This document shows, in pieces, positions 23,559 through 38,500 of a stretch of DNA of 64,000 nt. Positions within the stretch are counted from its first letter, which is position 1, and the number at the start of each line of letters is the position of its first letter. Below the pieces are notes generated by a model, which did no database searches, was not told the DNA's origin, and was given only the letters and a program-made list of their open reading frames with translations. The position numbers and the translations under genes were made by a program. This DNA comes from Cloeon dipterum (lineage: Eukaryota > Arthropoda > Insecta > Ephemeroptera > Baetidae), in contig NC_088787.1 in the NCBI RefSeq assembly GCF_949628265.1, forward strand, positions 33,840,844 to 33,904,843. Reading direction: 5' to 3'.

Positions 23559-26500
23559 TCAGTCTGCTTGGGTCAGCTGCGGGGCTTGCACTTTGGGCTT
23601 GCGGGAGACGCGGCGGCCCAGATTCAGCGCCACCGGGCCGCTCTTGATGTCTTTGAATACGGCAATCGCCTCGTTGTGGCTCAGGCCCTGAAGAGGACGC
23701 CTGTTCACCGTCAGAATTTCATCACCTGCAACACAAAGATAAAATATTGATTAACTATTAGTTCATTCGTATTATTTTAGTAATTTTTTTAAATTTACTC
23801 CATGCTTGTTTAAAGACACTCTATATTTTTTTGGCAATTTACGCGAAAAAATAAGTTAATTCGTGAAATTTAAAAGCATTTTAAGTTAAAAATATAAGGC
23901 ATGAAATAATTTTGGATGCTAGCAATATTTTTTTCCAAGTATTTGATCTTAAATCTTGTGTGAAGGTCCAGTTTACTATATAATAACAGTCAAAAATAGA
24001 AAATAATGTGATCAAATATTAACATATTCATCAAACGTTTAAATTTATGAAATAAATACAGAAAAGGAAACACCTTAAAAACATACCGCTATGTTTGCCC
24101 TAAAAAACCTGCCCTACGGTCACCGAGACAACTGGGCCGGCCCAAGCGCAAGACGGTGGAACAACTTCTCTATTACACTCATAGCATCCATCTCGCGTGC
24201 TACGTCGAAATCTATCAGTTTTACCAAGAGAGTATTTAACAGGTGCAACATGTGAACAAACGAGCGGCGATATCCTCTGCATTGTGTCTATGAGCCGCGT
24301 GTGGAAACACAAATAATTCGACTGGAAGGGCCTCCTCCCCCGACCACCCAAGTCGATTCGCGGGTGGTCCGCCTGCTGACTGCTTAATTGAATATCACCC
24401 CTCCGCTCGGGCTCGATCTCACTGCCATTCCATACAAATGAAGAGACCCGCAGAGATTGCCTCCCCAGATACACTAACAATTGTCCTGGCTGGGATTGTT
24501 GGCCTAGGCACAGGTGAATTCCTTGAAGCTAGGAAAAACACCCAACAAAAATCCCTCGCACGTGTCTTAAACTACGAAACTAAATAATATTTCTAAATTG
24601 TCTCGAATCTAATTTAATTTTGTTTCTTTAATATTAGAAATTAAATTCACAAAAAAATAAAGTTTCAACAAATTTTCAGTAATCAAAAGTTAAAATCATT
24701 TCCAAGCTCAGCACTAAACTTAATTTACTCTACGACATAAATTAATTATCAACTTCTCATATCAAGAAATCACGGTGAAATATAAATCAGAGCACCACTT
24801 CATCAAAGAGTTGAAAGTTTGCCGCTATTAAGGGTTTAAAAAAAATTGAATGAGTGAAAACCCTTGCTCGTTTCCATAGCAATGCTGCCTAATTAATTTA
24901 GTTGGAAATTTCGAAATCCTCCCTGGTTATGACAGTCTGATGCTGGTAGCTGCTTCTCGAGAGAGCACAAGAAATGCGGCAGACGTTTGCTCTGCTTCGA
25001 GGAATTACGTCTCGATTTATAAGTTCTACTTGGAAATCGAGGGGTGAAGCAGTGTATTCTTTGATGTGTATTCGTGCGAATTGTGGTTTTATGCTTCCAG
25101 CTAAGAAGCCGCTGGTATAATAATTTGTTCTACCACGAAAAATCCTACGCTTTCTATATTTAGTCGAGATATTTAATTGGCTGTTTTGTCTTGGCGTGAA
25201 AAGCCGGTAAATTTTATTTTATAATATATAACACCTCTCTATTCTCTACACTTAAACCAGAATTTAGCTGGTCTGGACGCAACATGTTGATGTGACCTTT
25301 CGCCAACGCGTAACCAAACAGCCGCTGGTCTATTTACCGGTTTTTGGGCGCGAAAGACCAGTATGGTTTGTTACGGATTAGGAGAAATTTCCGCGAGCGA
25401 GTAGATTGTGTCATCCGTAAGAGGTGCACCTTGGCCTCAACTTGAGGGATATCTCTTTCCGATTACGTCGCAATACGATTTTCGCCTTATGAGCCGAAAT
25501 AAATACGTCAGCACTGAGAGGAAAAAATTAAAAAAAAACCTCTCAGATATATGGCGTGCCAATAAACAAACAAATTGCTTTCAGTGTTAAAGTGCGGTTT
25601 ATTAATTACAGCTTTTCGGACGAGCTTTACAACAGCACGCGAGTCGAGCCGACAGAATAATTGGCCCCGTTTTGCACAATCTGCCGATTTTCATGAAATT
25701 CCCAGCACGAACTCGAGGATGTTTATTTGCTTTTTATCAAGATTGTACACACGTACGGTAAAACAATCGGACCGAATTTTCATTTCCCAGCAAACTTCAG
25801 CGAAATACATTAAAAAGTTTACTTTTTGGTATCAAAACAGAGCAAGTGGCGCGAGATCCAGCAGCCCGCGCTCTGTGGGAGATAATTAAAAAGCAGCAGC
25901 TGCTGAATTAACAGCGCGGCATCACTTCACAGTGGCTATAATGACTTTCAAGTGTGGGACATTTTCCCGCAACTTATTTTATTTCTCTGCAAAAACAAAT
26001 AATGCTCTTGACCTCTGTACGCGACTATATAGACAGAAATTTATTTTCCTTTTTATCAAAATAAAATTTTAAACGAATTCAGACAGATTTAGAGCAAGGC
26101 AAAAAAAATTAGCTCTCTAGATTCCCCACCAAGATTTCCTTTAGCAAACAGTCGAGCCTGCTGTTTTGGTCTTTGACTCCATGCTTTAAATCTCCGCGTG
26201 CATTGCACCTGGCGCGCAGGTGTCCTTTTCAATTCACGAGTTGTTATTTCCGAGGAAAGGTGGCGGAGACACTCGTTTCCCGACCTTGCGCTCAGTTCCA
26301 CCTGGGCCCCCATTATGGCACTTGAATAATGAGACTTTGCAGCAGGAACATGCATGCGGGCTTTTATTGTTTCCGGCCGAGCAAGCGGGATAATGATCAA
26401 ACACTCAGTGCGAGTGTGTGTGTTTTAACCGAGGCGCAATTAGCCAAATCTCTGCTCTTTACGAGTCAGAGCGCAGCAGGAATGTGGAGCAGCCGAAGAT

Positions 26501-29500
26501 GCATTCATGCTGCACGCAACACAATTTTCAAATCCTTATATAACCGTTCCGCAATCATCACCTGCAGGATTTTTGGTTGTATCACGCCGAATTTACAGCT
26601 GTTTCGTAAATTCTCTATATAAATTTGTTACAGGTTCACCGCAGATAAACCCGGACACGGAATTTCTTTCATGTGTGCGTATTTAACAGTGTTAAAACTT
26701 GGAGGAAGTTAAAAATATACAAAAGATAAACTGATAATCATAATAGTTAAATTTTGCATAAATACAACAGTAAAAAATGTAGAAAAGGTGTTTTAAAACA
26801 ATTTGTACTCTGGCAAATATTTTACGTCGTATTTTTTCGTTTCAAAATCTTTCTATTTCTGAGGTCAAGATTTCTGCGGTCGAAAGATGTATTTCTGAGC
26901 TCACTTTTATAGACCTCTTACATGGAAAATAAAAATAATTAATTAAAAAAAAACAGCAATTTTTATTTGTACTGCTTTTTCTTTTCCTTGTTTCAATTTG
27001 CTTTTACATAAAATCTTTCCGGTCTATTTTAAATCGTTTTCGAACGAGTTTTACATCTAAAATAGGCGAAAGAAATGATTGAGAATAACTGACCTTCTTT
27101 GAGTAGGCCGCAGTCGGCGGCCTGGCCCTGCGGGAAAATGGTTTTGATGTAGATGCCCATGTGGCCTCTGGGCGAGTCCCTGCCGCCGACGATGCTAAAG
27201 CCAAGCCCCTTCTGGCCGGGACCTTTGTGGAACTCGACGCTCAGGATGTTGAAGCCCTTGTGGCCTCGTGGCAGAGTGCAGAACTTGGACTGCGACTCCT
27301 CCTCCACCGCCTCTGGCACCAAGGGCGGCGGGATGATGGTGCTCAGCCTGTGGTGCCGAAGATTCAAATTCTGCCAGGATCAAAAAATAAATAAAACTTG
27401 AATTAAAAATCATATATTGATAAGGTGTAAGGGGGAATTAACTCTTACTTTCTTCATGAAAACAACAATTTTGGCGCACTTAAACTTCAGCAATGAAATA
27501 AACATGATGAATGGATGTAAATAAAAAAGGGCCAGGATTTATATTAAAAAAATGTCTATGTCAAATTAATAGTCTTAGGCTTGATACGAGATAAATCGCT
27601 CCAGCCACTTCCAGGCGTTATCAGCTTTGTGGAAAAATTCGCGGGTAGATTATTTTTAATGACGAAATGGATTGGCGGAAGTAAAAATAAAAAGTCCAAC
27701 ATTCAAAATTCAAACCGCCTCTTTCTGAATTCTCGAACTAAACGCAGACCCTCGATCCTTTCAGCGGCATGAATAAATCTCGCAATGAACAGAGAAACTC
27801 AATATCTTGCTCTTTAAAAGCGCAGAGATTCGTGTATGCGTATACAACAGTTAAATCTCATTAGTATTCATTCTTGAAAGGGTGCACACATCCTACATCC
27901 TTCTTGTGATTTGATTGGAGGGACGTGTGCTTGCGATAAATCCCCAACAATGACCAAACTCAAGCGTGGAAATCCGGCCAGTGTCCTTGGCGAAATTAGC
28001 AGAACCTGTGAGCCCGGTCTCTTAGTTGATTATTGAGTCGCGCGCGATCGCTCGCTCGCGCAGCATTTAAATGAAATAAACAAGGCGGTCTTTTCATCCG
28101 CGAGTGCGCTTAGCGGCTGAGTGATGAACCCGTCCATCGGAACGTCTGTCTGTCTGCTTGTGTGCGTGTTTTTTTCCTTTCCCACACGCTGAAAGACAGG
28201 AAGACAGCGTTCTTTAAAGAAGAAACACGTGCACTACACCATCCGAGAGCTATAGGCGGGCAGAGAGACATATCGAGTTTCTCCTCCAGCTCTCGGGTAT
28301 ACAAAAATCATATATATACACAACCAACCCTCCGCGGCGTCCTATCCTGAACGTAATTATTTCTTCCAGCGTTATTGACATGCCATAGAAGAAAGGCATT
28401 TCAATCCCTCGTGCGCAACTAATTGGTGCGTAAGTCGTATAGTTGGGGATTCTCGCTTAAGTAGAGAAAAATGATGCTGCGCGGCACAAACCTTTGGTCG
28501 GGAGTTTTCTTTGTTTGACAATCGGAGGTCGGCACCACCGACGCTGGTTGTGCGTGTCATCAACGGCCGACGCGGCTCTTCAGGTAGCACGCTGGAGTGG
28601 ATGAAGGAGAATCGCCGGGTCCGTGCCGGGGGGAGCGGGGGCAGAGGGGGCAACTGCGGGGGCAGCATGTTGTGGTCTGTGTAGTAGCCGTGATCAGAAT
28701 CTGCGAATTGGGACACAATTTCAGATTATAGTTAATTTGTTACGATGACTTGTTATTTAATTTTTCATCTCAGGATTTTCACAACTATAAAACAGACAAT
28801 CCTATATATATGAGGAAAAACTGCCATTTATTAACATATTTCGACATCATTTGTCACAAAAATAATTAATTTACTGGTTTCAGAGATTAAAATTCAATTT
28901 AACATCAAATTTGGATTTTCTTTTGCTTTTTTCTCTCTTATAGTTAGTAGTTATAGCATCCAGATTCTGCATGAATTGCGCCATTATTTTATAAATTTAG
29001 CCCGTTCACTGATAAAAGCTGCAAGTATATATTTTTTAAATAGGCGGCCTTTTAAATTGGCAACATAACCTTTCCTATATAATAATATATGCTTGGAATA
29101 ACCGCCTGTAAATAACATACAAAAAATGAGATGAGCTTAAAAATACTTTCTTCATATAACAAAACATCTTGAAATTAGTTCAGGACACTTTATTTCATTC
29201 TTGTTGGGAAAAATGCATTTTTTTAAAATCAAATTTAGGGTAAATTCTTTAAATGCGTATTTATTTAAAAAAAAATACCAACCTCTATCTGAGGGCCTTC
29301 TAGAGCGTCCCGACGACGCGGACGAGCAGCTATCCGTGGAGCGGCGGTCCTCGGACGGCCTCTCCAGCGAGCTCCACCGGCGTCGTGCCGCCTCCGGAGG
29401 CGGCTCCGGTGGGGGCGGCACGTAGAAGGTTGGCTCGTGGACGGAGAGGCTGCGTTTCTTGCGCAAGCCAAGCAGCTTGGAGCGCAGGGTGGGCAGGATG

Positions 29501-32500
29501 GAGCCCCTGGACGAGCAGGACGAGGACGTGGACAGCGAGTCCGAGTCGTGCTCTGCGGGCGGGATGCGGCGGGGCAGGGGCAGCCGGCGCGTCATATAGG
29601 GCAGCGACAGCGCCGGGTCCAGCGGCGGCGGCGACGGCGACGCTGTGGGGGTCGCGCGAGGCGCGTGTCCTGTGGAAAAGGACGAGCAGCGCCTGCGCAG
29701 CTTCTTCCACCTCTGCGACAGCGTTTTGTTCCACGCTGAGAGATCTGCAACAAAGATTTAAGACAAACAGGTTAAAATTTTAAATATTACAGGAATGAAT
29801 GATTTTAAATAAAATATTAGGTAGAGTTTTTATAATTATATGTATGCGGTCTTTTTTAAATCTCGTTTTAAACTCAATTTTATCAAATTAATTCACATCT
29901 TGATAGCTTTACAGGTAAAATCTGGAATTTTTCTTATATCGACCTTAAAAATTTATTTTTCCCCTACAATTAAAACATTAAACTTTGTCAAACAAATTTT
30001 AATTTATGAAGGTAAAACCCACTAACCACTGGTTTCAAGTTTTTAATAAAACCATAATATGACTAATGATATTCAAAAATAGGTCATTTAAATATTAATT
30101 TAATTTAATCTGTTACAACAACAAGCTTAACCTCAATAATAATTTCTTTCAGTTATCAGTAAAATGCTTTCTCTGCTCTATCCCCCGGTGTGCTTTGTTG
30201 TTTTGATTGCGGTTATCGTCTAAAACGAAGTTACATAAAGCAAAACAAGCAAGCGGAGCACGTGATTTCATTCCTTTTGTTATAATGCTCATTAAGTCAC
30301 TTCTGCTTTTAATTGCACACGCAAGCGGAAAATGCTATTTCATTTGGAAAGCATAACATAATTCGAGTTTCGGCGATCGGAAGTGAGAACAAAGGGTATT
30401 GTACCGTCACTCTTTTGCCCGCTTCCCATGACTAAAATGAATAAATAGCCAAGGAACTAAATACAAAATTACAATTTGCGCGCGTAACACGATACGCGTG
30501 TGGTATATTATACACCTCTCGACTCTACATCCTTTTGCGCGATGATTCATCTTAGAAAACACAATAGTCTCATTATATGCGCGATTTTTAAAAGTTACAT
30601 AACGAGCCGGCTGGCAGACAAAGCCGCAAATTTCATCCTACGGTGCTTTGTGTGTGCAATTATTCTTTTCGCCGCGAGGGCGTGTGATACCTGCCGTGCT
30701 CTCCGCTCTGCTGTGCACCATTTATACACAGGGCGATATAAATTAAAACGCCGCAGCGAAAGGACTGCAAACTTGTACTCATACCAAGTACAAGTTTATT
30801 GCGTTTCCTTTCTTTGGCACTGCTTGTCAGCTTTTATTTTGTTATGTGGCAAAATAAATGTATCTTTTAAATTAGTCTGAGATCAAAAATTTTACGCAAC
30901 AATAGAATTATATCCTATACTGCAATTGAAGTCTGAAGAATACGAAAGATTTATTTAAAGCTTTATTAAAAAATTTATACAAATAAAAGTTCAAAATATA
31001 TAGATTATTATGAAATAATAAAAATGATATTCTCAAATTCTACGCATTGCACAGTAAGTATTTAATCCTGTTTTTTTATTATAAATGTTAATAATAACAA
31101 TTAAAAATATTTTTTAATTTGAAAATTAATAATAATTATTATACATATCATATTATTTTAAACTCATTTTTTGTGTTCTTAAACAATTAAAAATAGTATT
31201 TAATATAACTCTGTAATGTTTAACGTAAAGCAAAAATAAGTACGAGAGCCTCTGCAGTCGTGGGACGACCTGTATACACGCGTAAGTGAGTCAGTAGGCG
31301 CAGAGCCTTTGAACTCACGTGTACGTGTGTGTTTTATGTGTGTGGGTAATTATGTTCGCGGCCACGGAAGGCCTTATTAGTCTTCTTGTCGTCGGTGTGT
31401 CTAGAATAAACTTATAACAGCGAGCCGTTCAACCTTATAGATTGCTTTCTTTTTTTATATTGAGCTCCCCGATTATAACTTGCTATCACCGTAATAAAGT
31501 GGTTGTCATAATAAAAACAAAACTGTCGCGTTTGCAGCGAAAGGAAAAGTGGGCCGAAGTTGATAAACACGTCGAAAATGAGAACTATGAGGCTTGCTGC
31601 TGGTCGCGATTAAGTTTCCTGAGTGTCGAAAGACACACATACACATACACGCACACACGTTGGTGGTTATGATAATGGTTTGCCTTTTAAAAGTAGTACT
31701 TGTGCTTGCGATAAAGTGCGTTGAACCAGTAGTGCGCCGTGTGTCTAACAATCTTGTAGAAATCTAAAAGAAAAATGAATAGAGTTGAAAAATATTAGGT
31801 TTTGAGAAAATCTTCCCAAAGACGCAACACGGATGAAAAATCTAAATCTGTTTCGCAAAATTGACGTCATAGAAACCACAACTGAAGGATATATTCGAAA
31901 CACGCTTACGTCCTTTTTTGCATCCTGCTTTTCCTCCATTCTCAATTTTCAGAACGAAAACAATCGCAGTGCGTACATATATTTTTAGAAACAAAAACCA
32001 AGACGGATACACGATGCACGTGCGTAGTACTTGGAGAGGCACAGTTCAGTGCTCTTTAAATTTTCCGACAAATCTCCTTTCTAGCTTCCTTGTAACCGTT
32101 CTGTTTATTTGTTCTCTAAAATGTGTTCCTGCCAAGCCTTGCTCTCTCGTATGCAGCAGAGACACACACAAAGCGTGCACTCCGCGCTGATGTGTGAGTG
32201 GTGCATTGGAAACTCCAAGTCAGTTACTGCTGCTCCCCCTGCTGGCTCTTTATTTTCTTTATCGCCCGCTGCTTTGTGTGTGTACAGCTCAGCGCTTATA
32301 GCTGTAAACGCCCGCGATAATTGTGCTCCAAAGGAGAGTGTTTTGTGTAAAGCGAGGGGAGCTTGCTTGGAATTCATTACGCCAAATGAGCAGCCCTTTT
32401 AAACTCTGGGTCTAGCATTTTAGTTGGATGTGTTAACTTGGGGAACAGTTGGAAATATGTATGCTAAATCGAAGATATCTTGTTGCAAAGTTTTTTAATT

Positions 32501-35500
32501 CAACACAAGACTACAAAATTTTTATTTTTAAACAATATTTTTTCTTTAGTTTGAGCATCCATTTTTGAAATACATATTATTTTGAATTTATTTTTTAAAT
32601 AGCACATACGAGTTTACAAAATTTGCTTATTCGTTACAATAAATCCGTTATAATAACATTTTTCTGCTGTCTAATCCTCATCTAATTAAAACTAACACCA
32701 ATTTTCTCTTTAATGCAACCTTCCTCATTGAAACATTACCGGTTGTGCCACGAGTCAATTTTTATGGTGTAAGATACTAAAATAAAATCACTCTGACTAA
32801 TATATTAGACCCTAGCTAGTTCAAAAACTCCTCAACACAGAAGCTAAACACAGTAATGTCCGTGGCTGTAAACGAAGGCAGCACATGGAAGCACACGTTT
32901 TCACAGCAGCCAGCGAATCGTGTTTACTCTCCAAATTAAAATTAGAGTTGAAAAATATCGGTGAGCGTAAGGACGAGCGTAAATATCGAAAGTGAACACG
33001 CGAAATGCTAAGGTCTTTTTGGGCAAACAGCGGAACCGAAGATAAAGAGCGGCGGCGAGAAAGTCTCTGCGATAAATTTTTGACAAACTGGCCTTGGTGG
33101 AATATTTCCAATGTTTGCTCGAGCAGTTGTAAAAATGTTTGAAAATGAAGAGAGGATATAAGCCAACCTTGTGCAATATTTAGTGGAGAAACAATATTAT
33201 CTGTTCAATATGAACCTAATTTATCATTATTTTGATGTGGTAAAAACATTTTTACTGTCCCAAAAGAGCCATCAGCAATTTTATAACGCTAATTAAAAAG
33301 TAACCAAAAGGATAGGTTATATTTAAAAAAAACAGCGGTTGGTATTTGGCTTCTTAATTTTTTGTTTCAATATATTCCAAAATCCCCCTGTTAATATGTA
33401 TGGAATATAATAATATTTTTAATTGAATTGAAAGAGGGTAACAATTTGAAATTATTTGACTTGTTTTGGCTATAATAAGTAGTTGATAGTCTTTAACAAC
33501 TTATTCAATAATGTGCAGTTATTCAAATTTTATCCAAAATAATTTACTGCGAATTTGACCCTTTTTCTTGGAAGATCTCAATCTTTTTCGCCAAGATTTA
33601 TCCAACGGTGTGTTTCAATTACTTGTAATTCAGGCAAATGGCGACGTTGGGTTGGCTAATACGTAAATATGTAAAATAATTAATTAATATTTTTTGTTTA
33701 ACATAAGGTGTTGTAACATGGGATCCCTTATGCCACTTTTTGGGGAAACTCTTTGTTGGGACATGAAATAAGATTTCATGTAGGGAGACAATCTATACCA
33801 TTTTTGAGAAGCTTGCTAACTTTGCAGCCACTTTTTAAAAAATTTACTGGGCTAATTTTTGTTTTAAGACTGAATCGTTAGGGATTTTAATGCATTCGCA
33901 ATAACGATTTTCTGGAGTTTTGCAGTATTAATAATCTTTAAATCTATAATTTACTAAAGTATATTAAATAAACCAAATACAGTCATTTTTTTAAATCCAA
34001 TCTGTTTAGAAATTGCTACAAAATAAATATTCAGAAAAACTGATGATTATTTCCGGGTTTATACTGTCACATGGCAGATGTAGCTGCTTGAAAATAAAAA
34101 ATGTGAATAGAACGACCTGGCGCGTGACCCACTGCCCACGGCCGGAGAAATCACTAATCGCCTCTGCTTGGCACAAACAAAACGCTCGATCCGCCGCGAT
34201 TGAGGTCCTCTCATCCTCTAGTCGCTTTTTGATTTGATATCACGCCGCCGCGTGGAGACAAAATATCATCAACGATGAAGAGGATTTCTCTTTCAAAGGA
34301 GATTGAATGGATCGCCATTATTTGCAAATCCGAGGAGTCATCAATCTGGCGTGCCGAATCACGATTGGGCATTATTACTTTTCGGTAAATGCGTGCGTTT
34401 AATGGAAATAAAAAGTCAGCATCACTTTCTGTGTGTCTTTGGCAGAATGAAAAATCGTAGGAACAATAACGCCGATAATTACATCGCCTCTCTTGGGCAA
34501 AATTAACTTTGGAGAGAGTTTTTTTATGAAGATAGATGATTGTGCTTTGATAAAACATTCAGATGACAGTTCATTTCACGGAAATAATTGCAAAAATTGT
34601 CCGTTTAGAAAGCACACATTTGAAAAGGATATGAATGAATGAGTCTGGAACTGATAATTTTTAAAAAGCAACACAAAGCCAGTCCTTCTTCTCCCGATGA
34701 GAGGATTTGAACGAGGAAATTTTCCTCCACTTGATCACGCCTTGCTCTCTTGAAACGTGCGTGTGCGATAATCGACGCCTAGATATCGAGCTGTTCAAAC
34801 ATCAAGCCGATAATATAATATGAAAACTCGGTGAAAGATTCGAGGCCAGAGTGCACGCATATCTGATGGTTGCCACGGGCGACGCGAGCTGTGAATGAAA
34901 ATTTGCTGCGCACCGCCACAAAATGCCACTTTTGCTGTGGCAAAGCCTCCCCGTCACGTCAACTTTTGAGAAATCGGCTTCGCAAGGGCATATTACACCG
35001 GGGAGGCGCGGCTTTAGAAGAATTTCAGACGAGACCAGCGTTCCCAGAATAAATGAGTGGCTTTTTGCCGGGCTTTTGCTCATCGTGTACGCGACGGATT
35101 TCCTGCGAGAAAAGTCGCTGCTGGGTTTACGTCACGTACACCGAGGGAGACATATTAAAATGGGAAAAAATGTTTTCTCCCTTTCTTCGCCACTTCCTTT
35201 TTGGAATGAAACTGCGAAAACCGGAGAAATCCTTGTTGTGGTTACATAAAACAATCCTTGAGGATTTAGTTAAAGCCTGGGTACGAATGTAATATTTTTA
35301 GAAAAGTGGCTGCAAAATTTTTATCCTTTTTAAATGGTGGGCCCTGCGTCTCCCTATCTGAAATCTTACTTCTTTTTTTGGTTTAAAATGCATAAGCACA
35401 TTTTTTTTCTCAGGAAATTGTCAAAATCTGAATTTTGTTGAACTTGATATCGTTAGTTGTCTAACTGTTATAAAATACGTAATAATAATCAGAAGTTTTC

Positions 35501-38500
35501 CATATTTTATAAAATTACGCATTGATAATATTTTTTTAATTTATTTTAAATCAAATTGTTAATTTTTATTTTACTCCAATCCCAACAGCAAATCATGCAC
35601 TAGTTTTAAGATTTTCACTTTAGAGGAAAACATAATAATGTGTAGTAAAAGATGTCAACAAATTTAGATTGCTACACAGAAACCTACATCTTTAAGAGAG
35701 GGATTTTTATTATGTATTTCTATCAATTTTTGGCCAACAGAAAAATCTCTAACAATGCGCGCAGGTTGGATCATTGAATGCACCCCGTAGCAATGCAATA
35801 ATACCACCGGCTGCTTCGACACAAAAGCACCCTCATGTACACCCCCATGTCGGCAGCCGCACAAAAGAAAGATATCACATTGCAACCGAGTGCGCGGAAT
35901 GATCGTTCTTGAACAAAATCGGATTTACTGTGTTGTCGGAATCGCTCTCAACCTTATGAAATCGACATGCAGTCGCAGTTGCAGACATTTATTGCATAAA
36001 AAATTTATTCACCTGGCTGTCTGCTGCGAGGGCGATGCCACCCCTGTGTGACTAACGCAAATGTTACAACGGCGAGCTGTTTTCTCCCCTGCTAAACATT
36101 CCTGCAGCTTTCTGAATTGGAAGAGAAATTTCTCATGGGGAAATTCTACAATAAACTATATGAACTCTCAAACCGCACGTTCACAACCATATATTAAAAT
36201 CTTGAATTACGTTTGCTCGATCTTTTATTAATTATATTTTGGTTTAAATTTGTTACTCTCTGCATGGAAATTAGGTTTAAAAAAATATTTCCGCAAATGT
36301 TAAATTCCCCAATTTTGCAAATTTGATCCTGAATAAATTTTCAGACGCTCTCCTAATGAAGTCACTAAAGGATGTGCTTTCCGCATGATTTCATCAACAG
36401 TATTATTAAACAAGTCGAAGAACAGCTGCGCTCTTCCAAATATAGCGGTCTGCGGTGCCTTCTTTCACACCCCCCATTTTCACCTCCAGACGCGTCACAT
36501 GCAGAAAACCGTCCCTGCAAGTCGCGCGTAAATAACAGTGACTGGGTGAAAAACAGACCAGGCACCCCGCCAGCGTGTTGGCCTGCAAGCTCTCTGTGTT
36601 AGCGACGAAATCATTTTCCAGCGGCCATAAAACTGTCAAATCCAGACGACTGCAAGTGCCAAGGGAGCCGGCTCATTATCGCAGTGGCTCGTTTTCAGTT
36701 TCGACAATGGCATTAACTAACTAGCACCAGCAGGGAGGAAAAAGAGAGAGAGAAGAAATTTCATTGCATTGTATTCGGTTTGTGCAAAAAAATCTGTAGC
36801 TAAAAAGGAAAACCTCCGCAAAATACGGAAAATACCAACATTCGATATTTGTGGTTGAGCAATGTTATTTTTAATTAAATAAAACTAGCAAATTGAATGA
36901 ATAACGTTAATTTTTTTTATCTAATTCAATTGTTAAAATAAATATAAAAATCAAATCAACTTTCCTCATATATAAAAATGGTTACAAAATTGAACTAATT
37001 ATTTAGTAGGGGTCTGAGGAAGTTTTGTGCGTTATGTAAAACCTTTTGTTAGGCGTTATGCAAGAACAATGGATGATTTTCTCTTCATCCCCGGGCATAG
37101 CAGGGCTTGCGGTAACACACCACATTCGAAAACAGAGTCAGCTGAGCGTGTTCTCTGGTGATATAATTTATTCTGATTGAGATAAATGTCCTTCCCGTGG
37201 AGCACACGTGACCGCACAACTGCGCCTCGTTTCGCCCCCATGGCCGAGTCGCGTCGAAATTAGAGATGACGAGAGAGCAAACCAAATTACACCCCCAGCA
37301 GTGCATGGTGTTTTAAAAAAGGCACTCTATGCACGTGGAGACGCCCACTTTTCCACGGCAGCCTCCGAAAAAAGCTGGTGATGATGAAGTGGAGGACCAC
37401 CCAGCTCGAGATTCGGCTCTAATGCGTTCGTAACTAGCCACGTTGCGGCCAGAGGAACAATACTTTTTATAGGAAGGAGCCGCGATGTATCGCATAGGAA
37501 GGAGGAAATTACCAGCAGCACCCTTTCGTCTCGTAATTCACTGCGGGGCATGCATTCCTTAGTTTTCTTTCCTCTTGTGCTTTATCGCGAGGCGGACTCG
37601 TGTTTGTTTTAATTGTCTCGTAAAATGACCGCTCCAACATCTTCAAAATCAAGATAATGTGCCTGCTCATCTATTTCAATAGCGTTTTCCTCCATTCCTC
37701 TGCTGACAGTTGAAAGAAAATATTTTTCGGCTCGACCTTTCCTCCGTGATTTTGTTTCGTTTTCAAGGTGCGATCGAATTCCCTGCATTTTTCGATTCGA
37801 ATTCGTTATGAGTTAGTCACACAATATCAAACGGATCACTGTCAGTTTTTCTCTTCTTTTAGATTCGTTATTTTATACATATGTCTCAAAAGCTTCTTCT
37901 TACTTCGGCAATGAACATTATCCCAGAGATTGTATTATTTACTTTTCTTCACGCTCATGGCAGTCAGACTGAGTCAAAAATAAATAGACTCAGCTTTCAT
38001 TCAGTCCGAGTATCGAATGTGTATATAACTGATAAAAATGAGCTCATGGACCTTGACTGTATATATAGGCTTTATTTTTACTATCAAGCTTTGCATGTAG
38101 ACGTAGCAAAGTATATTATTTTATTTCTCTTCTAAAATGAACTCTTGACATTCAATATATAGCGAAGGTAATGTTTTAAATCACATCAAATAATGCAATT
38201 GTGAGGGTCAATAAATTTTTCTTTAGCTAAAATCAGTGCTTTTATTTTTTTTCACCTATTCAAGCCATGATTTTTTTTTAATTTCAGAGATGTGAAACTT
38301 ATATTTTAGATTAGTTTCATTATGTTTTCGCAAACATCATGAAATCGTAGTTCAGTCCAAGTATTGCGATTTTCCATGTCAATTTTAAACTTGAATTGAT
38401 TTGAACCCGTCAAAAATATGGTAACTATAATTCATCAGAGCCCGTGGAATGCCACTGTGGTATGAATTATGAAGTATTTTGTTTAGGTTTAATTTTTGAG

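Noticed and set aside
29385..29783. Long plus-strand frames opposite gene B exon 2
   Set aside because: Shadows of a GC-rich exon on the minus strand, where splice borders and phase are consistent.
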